64,000 bases of DNA from Anniella stebbinsi (Eukaryota > Chordata > Lepidosauria > Squamata > Anniellidae): NCBI GenBank assembly GCA_029215795.1, contig JARDYH010000002.1, positions 17,663,001-17,727,000 of the forward strand, in the 5' to 3' direction. The notes below the pieces were generated by a model. It had not been told where the DNA came from and searched no databases. It was given only the letters and a program-made list of their open reading frames with translations. A program made the translations under genes and the position numbers. Of this stretch, positions 45,550-57,559 are shown piece by piece; the stretch's first letter is position 1, and every line of letters begins with the position of its first letter.

Positions 45550-45956
45550 GACTTCAGATAATCATCTCTTTCATTCCCTTCTCTCAATACCCTTTAAAAT
45601 CTTGGTAGAAATTGGCCGGCTCTAGGGACTGTATGTATAATTTTCACTAACACCGCCCGGAATCATGATGGGGACAGAAGGGACATCCATTCATCACACA
45701 GGAAAAGCATTTCCTGTTTGGCTGGCAAACATCAATAATAACAACAGAAAAGCCTCCTAAGACAAAAATTACATTTCTGCCATTCTGTTGTTTCTATCAG
45801 TTTAAGGTCATGACATTTATACTCCATTCCCCATTAACATTTTACATTCAGCGCCAGCCAGATTAACTTCACTTTGTGCAATCAGTCCTATGACCTTGCC
45901 TTGGTCTCTCTGCTTCTTGACCCGACAAGATCTTGCATGATTATTTCAAGTTTAGC

Positions 45957-45957
<1 letters not shown>
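45550..45957. other. No gene or clear repeat recognised
   Basis: AT-rich, single-copy-looking sequence. Confidence 0.5.

Positions 45958-45958
<1 letters not shown>

Positions 45959-46000
<42 letters not shown>
45959..46000. repeat. (AT)n microsatellite
   Basis: About 21 AT units. Confidence 0.95.
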
Positions 46001-46002
<2 letters not shown>

Positions 46003-46296
46003 ACCTTGAAGGAAAAAGAAACAACCACACAAATGATAAGTGCCTGCACAGAAATATGTATTCAGAGGTGTGATTGGCTCTTTCAGAGTGCTGGGATATT
46101 GTCTTTATTGATTTATTTACCACACCATTCCTCAAAGGTAGGGTTGTATATTCCATGCAAATGCAACAAAACCACAGAATCTGATATTCTGTCCAGTATT
46201 CCAGAAACAGAAATCGCAGAGGTTTTTGTTTTGTTTTTAAAGCAAGTTCCTGGCCTTCAGCAGATAGCCATCAAAGACATGCCTGCTGAAATGAGG

Positions 46297-46555
46297 CAGG
46301 ATGACCATATGGAAAGGAGAACAGGGCTCCTGCATCTTTAACAGTTGTATAGAAAAGGGAATTTCAGCAGATGTCATTGTTATGCATGCAGCACCTGGTG
46401 AAATTTCCTCTTCTTCACAGCAGTTAAAGCTGCAGGAGCTATACTAGAGTGACCAGATACAAAAGAGGGCAGGGCCCCTGCTGCTTTAAGTGTTGTAATG
46501 AAGAGAGAAATTCACCAGGTGCTGCATTCATACAAATGGTCGTATGGTCACCCTA
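46297..46555. repeat. MITE-A copy 5, dimer with target duplications
   Basis: Starts CAGGATGACCATATGG, ends GTATGGTCACCCTA. AATGAGG flanks both sides (46290-46296, 46556-46562). Confidence 0.85.
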
Positions 46556-46925
46556 AATGAGGATTGCCAACCAGCCAATATTTTTCTGATCTGACCAGTA
46601 AAAAACTGTGTTCTGTCAAATATTGGGGTCACCCATGGCCCACCAGATCCCACCATGACTCTTCCTATTTGCTCCATCCAAGAAGCTTTCTTTTTAAAAT
46701 GAACATTTGGCAACGTGCAAATCTTAGAAGCCAAACAGTCGTGATGTCATCATGTGGCATCCCTGAACAGCTGCCAAGGCTGCATGCTCCAAGCTGCCAT
46801 GGGATCTCCATGCTGGATGGCCAGGGGCGCCATTTTAATGTCCCAGAGTACTGTTTCTACTGAAAGACTAGTGAGAAAAATGATGGCTGTTTTGCCAGGG
46901 GCTGAGGTTCTTGGGGGTCTGCGTG

Positions 46926-47852
46926 TAGGGCTGCCATATTCTGGATCCACAAAACCGGAACAATTGGGGGGGGGATCTAGGATTTAAAAAAAACCTGAGC
47001 AATATGTAAAGGTCTAGGGAAAGGAAGAAAGCTATCTAAGCTTTAGTTATCTAACAGAGCAATCCTATGCGTGTCTATACAGAAATAAATTTTATTGAGT
47101 TAAAAAGGACTTATTCTCAGGTAAATATGTATAGGATTGCAGCCTAAAGTACTTAAGCATCTGCAAATAAATAATAGGCAAAGAACAATTTAAGTAATCA
47201 AACAGAAAAATGACACTAAATTACATTTCTCCACTAGTTCTCAAAAGCTAGAGGATAATTCAATACAGAGACATACCCCCACCCCAATTGCCCAAGTAGC
47301 TACCATAGAATATTAATATTAAAACATATAATTTAACTCCAAAGTAGCCATCTACTTCGTGTTCAAGTGATGGCTCTAACAGAATGTGGACTGTTCGGTG
47401 CCACTAGCTGACAAGATCAAAATGAATTGTAAACAACAACAACAACAATGATAATAATGTTGATTTTCTTAGACATATTTAAAAAGCAACACCCACCCAC
47501 AGCCCAAATTAAACTTAAGGCATGATCCAACGAAAGTTAAGTACTTTTAAGGTTGCAATTCCATGCATGCCTACTTGGGAGTAAGACATTTAATACAGTG
47601 GGACTTATGTCTGAGCAAACATGCATAGGGTTGTACGATCTCATTGGTTTCAATGGGAGAACATTAAATGCCTGCTTTTCCCTGCACATTTATTTACCTG
47701 GGAGCAAGCCCCACTGCAGACAATGGGACTTACTGCATGTCTACTCAGAAGTAAGTTCCAGTAAGTTCTATGGAAATTATTGCTAATTAAACATGCATAA
47801 GTTCCGATAGCTAAAAGTGTTTATAGTAACTGGATCGTGCCCTTACATGTGT

Positions 47853-47893
<41 letters not shown>

Positions 47894-48697
47894 TGTGTAT
47901 ATTAATCCAAATGAAAATCTCCTTTACTGCATTTTATTTAGTTAAAATGAAAGTTTGCTTTTGTGCTTTGTTGCAAAGTAATGTTTCTGTTGTTTTCTTT
48001 CTTTTTAATTGAGAAATATTTTTCTACACACATAACACAACTGTATACAAGGAAAGCTACTTCACATTTTGCAAAGCTCAATTTTAAATTATAACATTAA
48101 CAACTGTAAATCCAGACATCTTAAATTTAGTGCAATTTCCTTCCAAGTAACAGATTTGAGGCTTGCAACCCAAATCCAAGGAAATGGATATTTGAAGGAT
48201 GATTTTGGGGGGGATGGACTTTTCTTTCTCCCCTCCCTCCCCCCTTTCTTTCCCCCTCCCCTCCCCTCCCCTCCCCTCCCTCCCTCAAACACCCCACAAA
48301 ACTCTCTTCCCCCACAAACAACCCAGCGGCTCCAGCGCTTACCCCAAAGCTCTGACCACAACATCCTTCATGGCGCATGGGACTCATGCAGCCTGAGGAG
48401 AGCACATGTGGCTTTCCCTGCTGGTGTTCTTGTTCTATGCAGCTGCAGGCACAATAAGGTGAGTCATGGTGAGTGACTCATCTGAGCCTGTGGAGCAGCA
48501 GCGGTGCTCTGGAAAAGGCGGCAGATTGATCAGCCATTTTCTCTGCTGCTGCTCCGCTGAGCAGGCTCAAGGCACCATTTGGGGGGTCTGAATTTCTCGG
48601 AGTCTGAATCCAGGATTCCTGACCAACCGGCCGGGACATTTTAGAATTGATTGGAATCCAGGACAATCCTGGTTGTCCAGGATGTATGGCAACCCTA
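46926..48697. mobile_element. hAT-like element with TAGGGCTGCCATAT ends, 1772 bp
   Basis: Ends TAGGGCTGCCATATTCTGG and CCAGGATGTATGGCAACCCTA are inverted matches. Flanks TCTGCGTG (46918-46925) and TCTGGGTG (48698-48705) match at seven of eight bases. The interior holds family F repeats (47048-47150, 47545-47800), a (GT)n run at 47847-47900 and a CT-rich tract near 48230-48290. No transposase is visible, so it may have grown by later insertions. Confidence 0.65.
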
Positions 48698-48923
48698 TCT
48701 GGGTGAGGCAATGAACACATCAGGCTTTCCCCAGATTTTATTCAGAGGGAGAAGTAAGGTGACAAAAAGGAAAAGGATAAAGCAAGGACAGTAAACTTAT
48801 GCTCCTTCAGTCTCTGGGAACACCAACACAGCAAAAGGGCCAGTCAGCCATGAGCTGTGAGGCAATCCTTGCCTATGGAGTGGCTCCACGTTATGGTCTC
48901 TCTCTGGCTTTTTATATCATTTT

Positions 48924-49243
48924 TAGGGTGACCAGATAAAATCCAGGTCAGGGCTCATGTAACTTAAACAGTTGTAGAGAAAAGGGAATTTCAGCCAGTG
49001 TCATTTGTATGCAATTAGTTCCTGGTGAAATTCCCTCTTCATCACAACAGTTAAAGTTGCAGGGGCCCTGCCTTCTTTTGTATATGATCACTCTAGTATA
49101 GTGCCTGCAACTTTAACTGCTGTGATGAAGAGGGAATTTCACCAAGAACTAATTACATACAAATGACACTGGCTGAAATTCCCTTTTCTCTACAGCTGTT
49201 AAAGTTACTTGAGCCCTATCCTCCTTTTAATATGGTCAGCCTA
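48924..49243. repeat. MITE-A copy 6, dimer
   Basis: Starts TAGGGTGACCAGATA, ends AATATGGTCAGCCTA, with two inverted units. No duplication visible at the flanks. Confidence 0.8.
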
Positions 49244-49249
49244 AACATG

Positions 49250-50180
49250 GCTGAACAGAAAAAGTATCAGTGTCTACCAAGACACTCACACATCCTAGCT
49301 TGGAGAAGTCTGAGAAACAATTTTCACCTCCAAGCATTCATGTCTCCTTGGGGAAGGCTGACTCACAATGCGAAGCCTGAAGCCATAATGCATTATGTAA
49401 TCTGTGTAGGGCCCTTCTATCCACTCAGCCCATTACCAGAATCCACCTGCACGGCTCCATCTTCTGCTCCGCATAAAAGCTACAAGAAAAGAAGAGTCAC
49501 TTTCGTTCGTTCTTCTGGTACATGGCCGTCTGGGGGAGGGGTGGGGGCCTTGCATTCCAGCCTATATAAAACCATTCCAAATTACTCCAGGGTCCATCTC
49601 TTGGAGGAGCATAATGGCAGGAAGCCATAATATATTAAAACAGTAGATTAAAACAAACAGGAGCCCTTTGGATCAGATTACACATCGCTTCCCTCACGTC
49701 TGACAATGGACGAAATCAAAGGCAGTAAAAGACAATCGTAGGCCATAATGGTCTAATAACTCTGTGCTAAAAGTACTTGTGGGAGTAGACCGCTACCAGC
49801 TCAGCACAGCCTTCAGGATGCAGAGTGAGCCTTGAAATCCACAGCAGCATCAAGAGCATTACTACATAAGTGCTCGTTTAAGACTTCCTCCGAAATGCAA
49901 CACGCTCACTTAAGAAACGTAATTAGGCCTCCATTGCGGGTGATGTTCACACATTGTGGATCATCCTTAAAAATGACAGTGGAGGGAGGGGCCAGGGTGG
50001 GAGGAAGGAAGGAATAACCTAGAGAGCTTTGAAAGGCACATTATGCTTCTTGCTCCATTATGTTGCCACGTGGGGAAATTGCCATTTTTACGGCCAAAGC
50101 AGTGGAGGAGCCCAGAACTTTTGGCTTGTGCTGAAGCAACCGAGGACAAGAAAAGGAGACATTTCAGGGCCACGTCTTGC
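49250..50180. other. No gene recognised
   Basis: Single-copy-looking; no repeat family seen at about 49660-49990. Confidence 0.45.
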
Positions 50181-50185
50181 ATGGT

Positions 50186-50186
<1 letters not shown>

Positions 50187-50217
<31 letters not shown>
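50187..50217. repeat. (TG)n microsatellite
   Basis: TG dinucleotide run just left of MITE-A copy 7. Confidence 0.95.
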
Positions 50218-50218
<1 letters not shown>

Positions 50219-50227
50219 CCTCCATAA

Positions 50228-50397
50228 TAGGGTGACCATATAAAAAGGAGGACAGTGCCTGCATCTTTAACAGTTGTAGAGAAAAGGGAATTTCAGCAGG
50301 TGTCATTTGTATGCATGCAGCACCTGGTGAAATTCCCTCTTCATCACAACAGTTAAAGTTGCAGGAGCCCTGCCCTCTTTTGAATCTGGTCACTCTA
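50228..50397. repeat. MITE-A copy 7, single 170-bp unit
   Basis: Starts TAGGGTGACCATATA, ends GGTCACTCTA. This monomer defines the basic unit; dimers elsewhere add a second inverted one. Confidence 0.85.
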
Positions 50398-50399
50398 CA

Positions 50400-52445
50400 A
50401 AAGATGGTGGCGGTGGCGGTTTACTTCTGCCCCCATTCAGGCAAACACCTACAAAAGAAATGGAAACACAATATATAATATTACAGCCACAAATTAATAC
50501 AGCAATCAATAGAAGCAGCAGCTATTAAAATCATGAGAAGCAGTCACAGAACTAAACATTAAGAACCTGACATCATTTGGCTTTGGTGCATGGCAGGCGA
50601 ACACCAGTGCACAACAAATCCACCATGGCCAGGTGACTGCTGGAGAAGCATTCCTTTACATGACACCTTGGCTTGGAGACTTCCTTTGTTGAGCCCCAGA
50701 TTTAATGTGCACCTCCGCAGCCAAGACCCCATACCTTGGATGAGGCAGCTTTGGCTGCCCTGTGCCTCCCCCTTTGAGGAGGCTGTGGGGAGAGCAGGGC
50801 ACTTAACATTTCACTCTTCAACCCCTAGATTGGAAGGGTGAGCAGCATGCTACATAAAGTGAATCCCCCTGTAATCTCTGATCAGTGATTGGAGATAACA
50901 GCAGGGATTCCTTGCCCTACTTCAAATCCCTGGTAGCTTCCATGGATGAGGAACCTCAACAAGTTGCATTAAAGCTGAAGGCCAGAGATTCCCCATGGCT
51001 GTCCTAAGTCCTGCTGGGCTCTGCTAGTGGAGCAGAAGAGAGGAAAGGCCACTACTCACCACTCTTTCACAAATCAATGGGAAAGAAAGATTTAGATAAT
51101 CTCTCAGGCTGATCTAACTTCTCCCCCATGTTGGAGGCATGGCAGAGTGCTGGGAGGACTTTGGATACTGCATATCCTGGGCCTCCCACTTCTCTGATGC
51201 CACACTCACATTCTTCCCCTCCCCAACAACATAGCTCTGATGTCAGAGAGGGAAGGGAAGATCTGTGCAGTCAGGAAGGGGATGATAAGGTCTCTCCAAT
51301 GGCCACAGGGACCACAGGATTGAAACCTAAATGATAGAAATAAGCAATTCTAAGACATGTTTAAATAATGCAAAAGTTTGTGCTGATTCCAACGTTTGCA
51401 ATTTCTTTGCACAGACTTTAATGAGAATATAGTTGTTTGTTTATTTTAAAACCCCTAAATTAAAATCTGATTATTATTATTTTTTTAAAAAAATCTACAT
51501 TTTAAACTTGCAATTTATTCAATAATTAGTTCACTGCATCAGCCAACTTATGAAAGTTTTTTTCATTGCTCACATAAATATTTCAACCTACAAGGACATT
51601 GCTGGGTTTTGAAACTGGCTCTGTCCCGTCAGTAGAAGACCATTTTTTTGAAGTTCTGTCCCAAGAGCAGCTTCAAGGCATTGGCTAACGATGTGTGCAC
51701 TTTGTTAGAAATAGCACCATTTGAGCTTCTGGCAGTCGATGAATGTTCACTTCCAACCATCCATCATTGATGATCTTGATGCCATTAAGTGTGCTCAAGT
51801 GAAGAGTTCCCTCCATTTCCCATCATTCATTGACAGGCCTTAATGCTAGTGCAAATTTGTCCAGTTTTGCTGGTTACCAGGCTGGGAGAGCTTGGGGGGG
51901 GAGGGAGGGAGGGAATGGAGGAAGAAGACACCACCAGGGAACAGGGAGATGAGGAATGTAACTAGAAGGCTCCCCTAAGAAAATCCACATGTCATGCGCC
52001 AGCTATGACCCTCCATTGACATTTAGCTCACTTCCCATCTGGTTACATTTTCATACGGGTAGCCCACACTCACATGTGAGTGAATCCTCCCCCCATGTTA
52101 CCTCCCTGGGCTTCAAAGGGTGGCCACTTATGAATTGCCAAAAAGCAGGACGTATATCACTAAAAAAGAGGACACCAATTTCTATAATATTTGCCTCTGC
52201 TGGGACTTTGGCACATATCTTAGATTTCTGAAAGGTAGGGAAAAAATATTGAGGGAAGGTGTTCTCTGTGGTGCCACCTGCCCCTTTCTGCCCTATAACT
52301 GCCTAAAGGGATGGTAAATGTTGATATACATAGAAATAGAGATTGTTGAGCATTTTAGTAAAGTGATTTAAAAAAAAACTCTTAGGTCACTTAACACACC
52401 TGTTTCAGAAGTCACAAAAGGCTGCAGCAGATGAGATGAATACAA
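50400..52445. other. No gene recognised
   Basis: About 2 kb with little recognisable repeat. Short AT-rich part at 51340-51600. No splice-flanked exon seen. Confidence 0.5.
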
Positions 52446-52449
52446 TACG

Positions 52450-52585
52450 AAAGCCTTTCCCAAACTGGCAGCTTTCAGTTGGGTTGGACCACAGCTGCCA
52501 TGATCCGCAGCCAGCACAAGCTAGGCTGGCCGGGGATTGTGGGAGTTGCAGTGCAACACGTCAGGAAGGTGCCAGACTGAAATAC
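52450..52585. repeat. Family E foldback repeat
   Basis: GGTTGGACCACAGCTGCCAT and GGGAGTTGCAGTGCAACACG are the inverted halves. Confidence 0.6.
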
Positions 52586-52589
52586 AACA

Positions 52590-53950
52590 TATAGCAGAAA
52601 GAGAGGGCTCTTCAGTAATGTGGAAGTAGGAAGCAAGCATTGATCCTTTGTCGGGAAAAGGGAGCATTACAAAAATACAAGGGTTTCCCTCTCTCTGCGT
52701 CTTTCTTTTTTCCCTTCCATCTGTTAAATGCTGGAGAGAATGTGCCCATTAATGCTGTGTGTGCGAGTGTGTGTGTGTTTCTTCCAAAGCCCTTCTGGCA
52801 CAGAGCTAGGTGCACTATCATGACTGTCAAGGGATATTGTTTGAGGAGAGATTTCTATTTATAATGGGCTCTTTTCAGACACGGCCGTGCACTGGCTGCT
52901 CTTAAGCTTTCAGCTCCGCTCGGGTATTTCGCTTTTCTGCTGCTGTATAAGGTTTTCCGGACCTCTGGGGAGCATAAATGTGCCTCCACATGCATTTCTG
53001 AAAAGATCTTCCATGCCTTGGCATAAATCAACCGAAGTTAATTTTTTGTAATGCCTTTTCCGTAGTGAGACGACGAGAACACTTCCCTTGTCCTCTGTGA
53101 AGGGCTCGTTCGCTTGCTGGGAAATTCGGAGCACCCACAGTGTCCATCAAAGTGTCTGGGAGCGAAGGGGTCCACAGCCCTTTCAAGCATCTTCACTTTT
53201 TGATGGTGACTTGTTTTGCTGCGTGTTGAGATGCTAGCCAGCCACAAAGCAGACTGCCTGGAGTCCAAACAGACTTTCTGACCTCTAATGACAACTTGCT
53301 GTGTTTTGAGGTTTGGATTTTTGCCAATCCTCTTAGTCGTTGCTGTTATTTTTTTTTAAAAGCACTAATAGTTACCAATATAGCACTTTTTAGAAAGCTA
53401 TTTAATCCATTGAGCAGCGAGTATCGCTTCTTCCCTCCCTCTTCTTGGTTCTTCTTTTTTCCCCCTCTTTCATTTCCTCCATTACTAGTAAGACAAGTAG
53501 CTCTTAAAAGAGCTTCCAGAAATATCTGAATCTCATAAGATCTTTGGTCGGGGAGGGAATATCACACCAACATTGATACATGCATATAGACGCAAAGAAT
53601 GGCGTAAGCACCCCTGCACCTGCTAAGGAACAGCCCAGTTACCTGGGGCAACTGAAAGAACAGGAGGCACAGATTGGGGGAACTGCCAGCATTTGCTCTG
53701 ATAATATACAGGACTAAAATACAAGATGTAATGGATCCAGGGCTCACAGGGCCAACGTTGCGCGACTGTTTGATTAGCAGGGACAATGATGTCATTTGCT
53801 ACACACCTCAGATGTCCCTGCTCCTTGTGAGTTTAGCTGAAATCCTCACAGGAGCTGATGGGGAAATAGATTTTCTCAGCAATAGCATATTGTTGTCATC
53901 TATCTCTGTTATAATACAAAGTAGCTTGGAAGTAGCTTGGTCTTGAATGG
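52590..53950. other. No gene recognised; candidate conserved non-coding DNA at 52880-53290
   Basis: No repeat family seen. 52880-53290 is balanced in base composition and repeat-free, which is unusual in this half of the window. Function unknown. Confidence 0.35.
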
Positions 53951-53961
53951 GTAATTAAGAC

Positions 53962-54428
53962 CATAGACGTGTGCAAGGGATGTGCCAGGTGTGCCCAGGC
54001 ACACCCTAATGTCTCAAGCAATAAGTGCCAAATTGAGGGAGCCATTGAGCAAAGATCCAGAGGGGGATCCAGGCAGAGCTGGAACAGCCCTCCAGCTGCC
54101 CTCCGGCTAGTCAGTCATTGCGCCAAAGTACCGCTGCCTCCGAGAGAGCATCATTGCTCCTGGCAGCAGGAACGAAAAGGCTAATGTCACTACAAAGCCC
54201 CACCAATGCTGGGGTTTGAGGAGTATCTCCTCAGTCCGCCCCCCACCTGCAATAGCCCTCCCACGGTCAGGCAAGCTGAACGCAGAGTAAGACATCAGTG
54301 TCTACAGTATTTAATAAATAAAAGGATAAAAATAATGTCCTTTATGACTGAGTATTCAATAATTGTTTGCCTTTAAAAAATAAATCCCTGGGCGCACACC
54401 CTAATGAAGTGTGCTGCGCACACCCATG
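53962..54428. mobile_element. hAT-like non-autonomous element, 467 bp
   Basis: Starts CATAGACGTGTGCA, ends TGCGCACACCCATG (imperfect inverted ends). Identical 8-bp flanks ATTAAGAC at 53954-53961 and 54429-54436. Confidence 0.7.
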
Positions 54429-54526
54429 ATTAAGACCCATCAGCTCTAAGAAAGATTTGCTCCTAGAGCTGGTTTCTTGATATAGATCAACTCTTGGGGA
54501 GGGCATGGCTATTGTTAAGATCAAGA

Positions 54527-54627
54527 ATGAGGAGGAGGAGGAGGAGGAGGAGGAGGAGGAGGAGGAGGAGGAAGAAGAAGAAGAAGAAGAAGAAGAAGAA
54601 GAAGAAGAAGAAGAAGAAGAAGAAGAA
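54527..54627. repeat. (GAG)n/(GAA)n purine tract
   Basis: About 14 GAG units followed by about 20 GAA units. It gives a poly-Glu open frame, which is a repeat artefact. Confidence 0.9.
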
Positions 54628-54639
54628 ATAATTAACCAG

Positions 54640-55180
54640 CCACCAAAGGAAGTGGGGGAAGCTATTCTCCAAGACTCTTCAGGAGTCAAGGATGAATCTT
54701 CCCAGCAGCTTATCTGCGAGAATGTTGATGGCTCACAGACCATCCCCCCTCCTGGGAACTCAGCCTCTGTCTGAGGGGGAAGGGACATCCAAATTGACAG
54801 ATCCCAGAGTCCGTCGCAGGGTCAAGAGGGCGGAGTTGAGAGGAGGTGGGAGGTGGTCTCTTAGGATTGCTGTTCGTGAGAGGCTCCTCAAGAAAGACCC
54901 TCCCTGATAAAACGTGTCTGTTGGAATCCTGGGAACAGCCTTGCTTGAGTTGAAGACAACTGGCTAGTGTTGTTAGTCAAATTAAGCTTAGAACTTAGCT
55001 CCTATCATTCACACACCCTCCAGGTGAGAAGAGATGCTTGTTTGTTGAATAAAGCTTTGTGGATCACACAGCAGACATCTTTATTGTCTCATACCAGCAG
55101 GGAGGCTTGGAATCATGACAGCTATAGGGGCTGTCAACTAGTACAGAATGTGGTGGCCAGCATCCAGATGGGATGATATT
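54640..55180. other. Unclassified; possible retroelement remnant
   Basis: GAATAAAGCTTTGTGGATCA at about 55047 followed by TTTATTGTCTC resembles an LTR or poly-A region, but no paired ends were found. Confidence 0.3.
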
Positions 55181-55188
55181 ACAGTAAT

Positions 55189-56140
55189 TAGGGATGTGCA
55201 GCGGATCGGATCCAATCCGATCCACGATCCGGATCCGACCCAGCCAAAATAGTATAAAACAAATCCAAAAGTTGAAAAACAGAGACTTTCACAGATAAAA
55301 GAGGGGGGAAGGTGGGGGATGGGGGTGCAGTTTGACAGCTGTCGAAGTTCAAAGCCTCTGCTTTTGAACTTTTTGGATCTTTTAAAGTAAAAAATTCATA
55401 GCCACAAAATGCCTGGAGCTATCGTTCTGAAATTTCTCTCACATAACTACCTCAAACCCTTCTTCCATATGGGCAAGTTTCATGCTCCTATCTTTAAAAA
55501 TAAAAAAGTTATAGGTATTTCTCTCCTCATTTCTCCCACAGTACCTTGCCACTACATGCTTGAAGCTATTGTTCTGAAATTGCTCACACATGTCAACCAA
55601 AGTGGTACCTTTAATGTGGACAAATTTCATGTTTGGATCTTTAAAAATAAAAAAGTTGAAGGCATAAGTGTCTACCCCACTGCTAACCATTTAAAAAAAA
55701 TTAATTACCACACAAGGCAAGCACCTATGGTTCTGAAATTTCACACACACAAGTCTCAATATACCATCTGCAATGTGGTAAAGTGTCATGTGTGGATCTT
55801 TAAACATAAAAAAGTTATAGGCATTCCTGGTTCATTACTAAAAAATTCATAGCCACAAAATTCCTGGACCTATATTTCTGAAATTTTACACACATAGCTA
55901 CCTCAAACCCATCCTTCTATCTTTAAAAATAAAAAAGATATAGGCATTTTTGTAAAACAATACTTGGCAATGGGAAAAAGCTCTCAAAATGGCATCCAAT
56001 TCAAAAATCGGACAGCCGGTTTTAATATCGGAATCGGATCCAATCCAATACATTGGACCTCTGATTTTTTCGATCCGTTGTGTTTTTTTTTAGGGGAGGT
56101 CCGATTCCGAACCGATTTTTTGGGTCCGTGCACATCCCTA
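55189..56140. mobile_element. hAT-like element, single-arm relative of the 3300-bp foldback
   Basis: Ends TAGGGATGTGCAGCGG and CCGTGCACATCCCTA. Sub-terminal GATCGGATCCAATCC pentamers. The interior has units of the same kind as the giant element (AAAAAGTTATAGGCATTCC, TTCTGAAATTTCACACACA) in one orientation only. Flanking duplication is imperfect: GTAAT on the left (55184-55188), GTAATTAT on the right (56141-56148), consistent with a 3-base loss. Confidence 0.75.
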
Positions 56141-56224
56141 GTAATTATGAAGGAGCAGCACTGGCTGCCTATTTGCTTCTGAAGCCAAGAAGATGCAACT
56201 GGTGTTGTAAAGATCTATGATTTT

Positions 56225-57110
56225 CACCCCAAAACACATCCATTTCCCTTACATGCACCTAACACGCACCTAACACACATCCTACACGTGTCTCCTGACT
56301 GTTTCCCCGACACTGCCCCCCTGCACACACTCACACACTCACAAGCACACTTCAGCCCCGTCTCAAATTGCCCAGAAATAGCTGAAACCTTCCTTTTCCC
56401 CTCCCCGCCTGAGTGCAGTTCAGTTTGAGTAAGAAGTGAAAGTGGCAAAACTGCAGATATGAGTCAGGCTCTTTCATGTAGTTAACAGTTTACTTTGCAG
56501 GAACACTTTGTATCCACTTTTGTAAGAGAGCTTAGCTCAGTTGCAGCCATGCGTGCAAGGATCAAAGAAATGGAGAGAAAGTGTTTCCTTCTTCTTCCCG
56601 GCTTGCCTTTTAGCCGCCTCTAAGCAGGAAAACACTCTCAGGTAAACGGCTCCAGAGGCCAGGAGACATGCGCAGGGTGGGTGACTCATACAGGTATGAG
56701 TATACCTGAGTGATGTCATTGACAGTATGCCCATATAAGGAATGTATGACCATGTAGGGAAACCAGGTTCGCGCCGAAAATCAAATGAATACCTCTGAGT
56801 TTCAAACAGTAATGGCGACAGGTAAACAGCTCCCGGGCACGATCCACCAAAACGTGCCCTCTTACCCGGTCTACTTGGGAGTAGCGGTAGCTGGAAATGA
56901 TGTTTTTGGGGCTGTAAACCAATGGGATGAGGGCTAATGTCATGTGACACCTGAATTATAAAAGTATTTGTTTGAACCTTGGCGCGGGGTGACTCTGGAA
57001 AGCAGCATTAGCGTCCAGAGGTCACCTATTCTGCGCAGAATAAAATCAGTTTCCAAAGCTTCAAGGGGTCTTTCATCAAGTGTTTCATATCTGGACTTTG
57101 GACACTTGGA
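56225..57110 (+). mobile_element. Possible solo LTR
   Basis: A TATA-like ATTATAAAAGT near 56956, then AATAAAATCAG near 57040, resembles promoter and poly-A signals inside an LTR of an endogenous retrovirus-type element. No clear TG...CA ends or target duplications were found, so boundaries are guesses. No viral gene is visible. Part of it (about 56490-56605) matches the loop of the giant foldback. Confidence 0.3.
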
Positions 57111-57241
57111 AATAGCATAATTTATGCAACACTGGTACTGATGTTGCAGTTGTTTTGGTACCAGCTCAAAATCTTTTTTGTTTCCCCAGGCATTGCAATG
57201 GCTTGATTTTGTCAGTTGTAGTGGATTTGTTGCCTTCCCTG

Positions 57242-57243
<2 letters not shown>

Positions 57244-57271
<28 letters not shown>
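57244..57271. repeat. (GAT)n microsatellite
   Basis: About nine GAT/ATG units. Confidence 0.95.
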
Positions 57272-57272
<1 letters not shown>

Positions 57273-57469
57273 ATGACTTAGTATTTTTATTGGCCTGTTT
57301 CCAATGGTGTCTTTCTGTCAAGGGAATAGATGCCTCTGACAGATCGAATTCCCCCTCCTCAACCCACATATTCCCCAAATCTGCTCAAGAGATCTGGGGG
57401 ACCCGCCAGAACAGATTTGGGGTTGCACGTGGGAAAGGGACCTCCTGTTACGTGAGCAGGATGTTGCCC

Positions 57470-57550
57470 AGTCTTCCCCAACCTAGTGCTTCCCAAGAAT
57501 GCTGGGAGTTGTAGTCCAAAACATCTGGAAGGCACCACATCGGAGGAAAC
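57470..57550. repeat. Family E foldback repeat, partial
   Basis: GCTGGGAGTTGTAGTCCAAA, then CATCTGGAAGGCACCACATC. Confidence 0.6.
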
Positions 57551-57559
57551 TGATGTAGC

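Noticed and set aside
48089..48476. Overlapping open frames on both strands
   Set aside because: They arise from a CT-rich low-complexity tract.
54505..54774. Open frame with a long poly-glutamate run
   Set aside because: The run comes from a (GAG)n/(GAA)n microsatellite; the rest has no recognisable domain and no splice or promoter context.
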